NCBI GenBank assembly: GCA_003577005.1
Contig: QEUW01000147.1
Location: 1-17,338, forward strand
Source: Chloroflexota bacterium
Lineage (GTDB): Bacteria; Chloroflexota; Anaerolineae; Caldilineales; Caldilineaceae
Direction of reading: 5' to 3'
DNA length: 17,338 nucleotides
Every line of letters starts with the position of its first letter. Position 1 is the stretch's first letter. A model generated the notes under the pieces. That model was given only the letters and a program-made list of their open reading frames with translations, ran no database searches and had not been told where the DNA came from. This document shows, piece after piece, positions 16,110-17,338 of the stretch. The position numbers and the translations under genes are program-made.

Positions 16110-16925
16110 ATGGCAGACACATATGTTGTTCGCAGCGTTGCCGATGCTCCGGCGTTGGCCGACCAGATGCAGGATTTGATCGAAGCGGTCTGGCCGCGCT
16201 ATATTACCCAGGGGTCGTCGCCGCCGGGCCATCCCTTTCGCATCGACTGGTTTGGCATTCACAAGCGCTGGCCGCGCTACCAGATCGCGCTCTTTGACCC
16301 GGCTGAGGGCGAGATGATCGCCTGCGCCAACGGCCTCACCCTGGCCTGGGATGGGGATGAACAGGATTTACCAGATGAAGGCTGGGATTGGGCGATGCAT
16401 CAGGGCGAAGTTGATTTCAAGGCCGGTCTGCCACCCAAAACGGCCTGTGCGTTGAGCGTCACTATCCGCACTGATGTGCGCGGCCAAAATCTGAGCCGTA
16501 CGATGCTCGAACTGCTGTGTAAACAAGCCCGTGCTGATGGACTGGCCCGGCTCATTGTGCCCGTACGCCCAAACCTGAAGGCGCGCTACCCGATCACCCC
16601 CATCGAGGAGTATAGTATCTGGGCGAACGAGGAAGGATTGCCCTTCGACCCGTGGCTACGGGTGCATGTCCGCATGAATGCTCGGATAGTCAAGACCTGT
16701 CCACGCGCCGTAAGCCTGGGGGGTACGGTGGCGGAGTGGGAGGAGTGGACCGGGATGAAATTCCCCGCCAGCGGCGCCTATGTCGTGCCGGAGATGCTGG
16801 CGCCGCTCCAGATCGACCGTAGGGCAGACCAGGGTCTGTATGTGGAGCCGAATGTGTGGGTGGTGCATGATTTATCAGCGGCGCCAAACAAAAACAAATG
16901 GCCAAAGGCAGATAACAAAGGATAA
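16110..16925 (+). CDS. GNAT-fold N-acetyltransferase-like protein
   Basis: 271 residues from ATG 16110. A TTG six bases upstream is also in frame, and neither has a strong ribosome-binding site. The middle holds a GNAT acetyl-CoA loop: LSVTIRTDVRGQNLSRTMLE, about residues 115-134, with the VRGQNLS turn, followed by KQARADGLARLIVPVRPNLK. The N-terminal ~100 residues are less standard, with aromatic-rich FRIDWFGIHKRWPRYQ, and the C-terminal part (WTGMKFPASGAYVVPE, VEPNVWVVHDL) is typical of a GNAT-like group found beside catabolic genes. The acceptor is unknown. It sits 71 bp after iolD and 6 bp before the iolA-like gene, so it is part of the same catabolic transcript. Confidence 0.75.
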   Translation: MADTYVVRSVADAPALADQMQDLIEAVWPRYITQGSSPPGHPFRIDWFGIHKRWPRYQIALFDPAEGEMIACANGLTLAWDGDEQDLPDEGWDWAMHQGEVDFKAGLPPKTACALSVTIRTDVRGQNLSRTMLELLCKQARADGLARLIVPVRPNLKARYPITPIEEYSIWANEEGLPFDPWLRVHVRMNARIVKTCPRAVSLGGTVAEWEEWTGMKFPASGAYVVPEMLAPLQIDRRADQGLYVEPNVWVVHDLSAAPNKNKWPKADNKG

Positions 16926-16931
16926 TTCACC

Positions 16932-17338
16932 ATGGACAAAAACGGACAACTCCTGAACTTTATCAACGGTCGCTGGCACAAGTCCAGCGCTTCGACCTAT
17001 GGTGACGTGCTCAACCCGGCCACGGCTCAGGTGCAGGCGCACGTGCCCATGTCGCCCGGGGCCGAGGTGGACGCCGCCGCCCAGGCCGGCGCTGAGGCGT
17101 TCAAAAGCTGGCGACGCACCCCGGTGGTGGACCGCATCCAGCCCCTCTTCAAGCTCAAAAATTTGCTGGAAGAGAATCTGGACGATATCGCCCGCACCAC
17201 TACCAACGAGTGTGGTAAGACCTACGCCGAGAGCGTGGGCGAAATGCGCCGGGGCATCGAGAATGTCGAGGTTGCCTGTGGGACGCCCGTGCTCATGCAG
17301 GGCTACAACAACGAAGACATCGCCAGCGGCATCGACGA
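16932..17338 (+). CDS. iolA: (Methyl)malonate-semialdehyde dehydrogenase, 3'-partial
   Basis: CoA-acylating aldehyde dehydrogenase that turns malonate semialdehyde (inositol route) or methylmalonate semialdehyde (valine route) into acetyl- or propionyl-CoA. The first 135 codons are present. The N-terminus LLNFINGRWHKSS and VLNPATAQVQAHVPMSP is the usual ALDH opening. GIENVEVACGTPVLMQGY (~109-126) is diagnostic of the MmsA/IolA subgroup, as other ALDHs do not keep this stretch. AAAGGA nine bases before ATG 16932 overlaps the end of the GNAT gene. The catalytic Cys lies beyond the window. With iolD in the same block, IolA is favoured over MmsA. Confidence 0.9.
   Translation, partial: MDKNGQLLNFINGRWHKSSASTYGDVLNPATAQVQAHVPMSPGAEVDAAAQAGAEAFKSWRRTPVVDRIQPLFKLKNLLEENLDDIARTTTNECGKTYAESVGEMRRGIENVEVACGTPVLMQGYNNEDIASGID

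Overview
The window looks like a piece of a GC-rich bacterial chromosome. Spacing of Shine-Dalgarno sites, sigma70-like promoters and the gene families (thrH, cbiX-cobA-met8, hsp33, one-domain sugar ABC ATPase with iolD) would fit a Chloroflexota-type organism. That assignment is an inference from style and content, since no rRNA or marker phylogeny is available here. The first ~1.49 kb is visibly more AT-rich than the rest and seems to be foreign or rearranged DNA.

Layout. (1) 1-1454: an SGNH/GDSL hydrolase cut by the window start. (2) 1465-2281: a broken NAD(P)-binding NmrA-type gene that has lost its N-terminus at the composition junction and carries two frame breaks. (3) 5619 down to 2288, minus strand: a sulfate-assimilation/siroheme operon, cysH-cbiX-cobA-met8, whose genes overlap or lie close together. 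It is preceded by a 48-codon reading frame, not previously listed as a gene type here, with a good ribosome-binding site and 11 cysteines in its last 16 residues. This looks like a cysteine-sensing leader peptide (attenuator). (4) 5740-5837: a compact divergent control region with back-to-back sigma70 promoters and near-identical short repeats. (5) 5866-7549, plus strand: thrH, a long-chain flavodoxin and a four-helix membrane protein, then a doubtful small ORF. (6) 9996 down to 7870, minus strand: hsp33 (apparently leaderless) and a saccharopine-dehydrogenase-like enzyme. (7) 10076-17338, plus strand: twin palindromes and a promoter, then a lipoprotein sugar-binding protein, permease and ATPase of an ABC importer, then iolD, a GNAT protein and the start of an iolA/mmsA-type dehydrogenase. 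This block is most likely for myo-inositol uptake and breakdown. A small minus-strand gene of unknown function sits between the ATPase gene and iolD.

How it fits together. CysH reduces activated sulfate to sulfite. CobA, Met8 and CbiX make the siroheme that sulfite reductase needs, although no sulfite reductase gene is in the window. A poly-cysteine leader would tie this operon to the supply of charged Cys-tRNA. The divergent thrH product can release serine (the cysteine carbon skeleton) or act on homoserine. In the inositol block each of the three transporter genes is preceded by a copy of the same ~20-33 nt motif, and two of the gaps also hold large CACAGAG-type inverted repeats. This suggests deliberate differential expression, or repeated capture of one repeat element.

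The strongest candidate for something undescribed is the poly-cysteine leader and its RNA structures at 5268-5619. The second is the shared motif plus hairpin cassette in the ABC importer operon.
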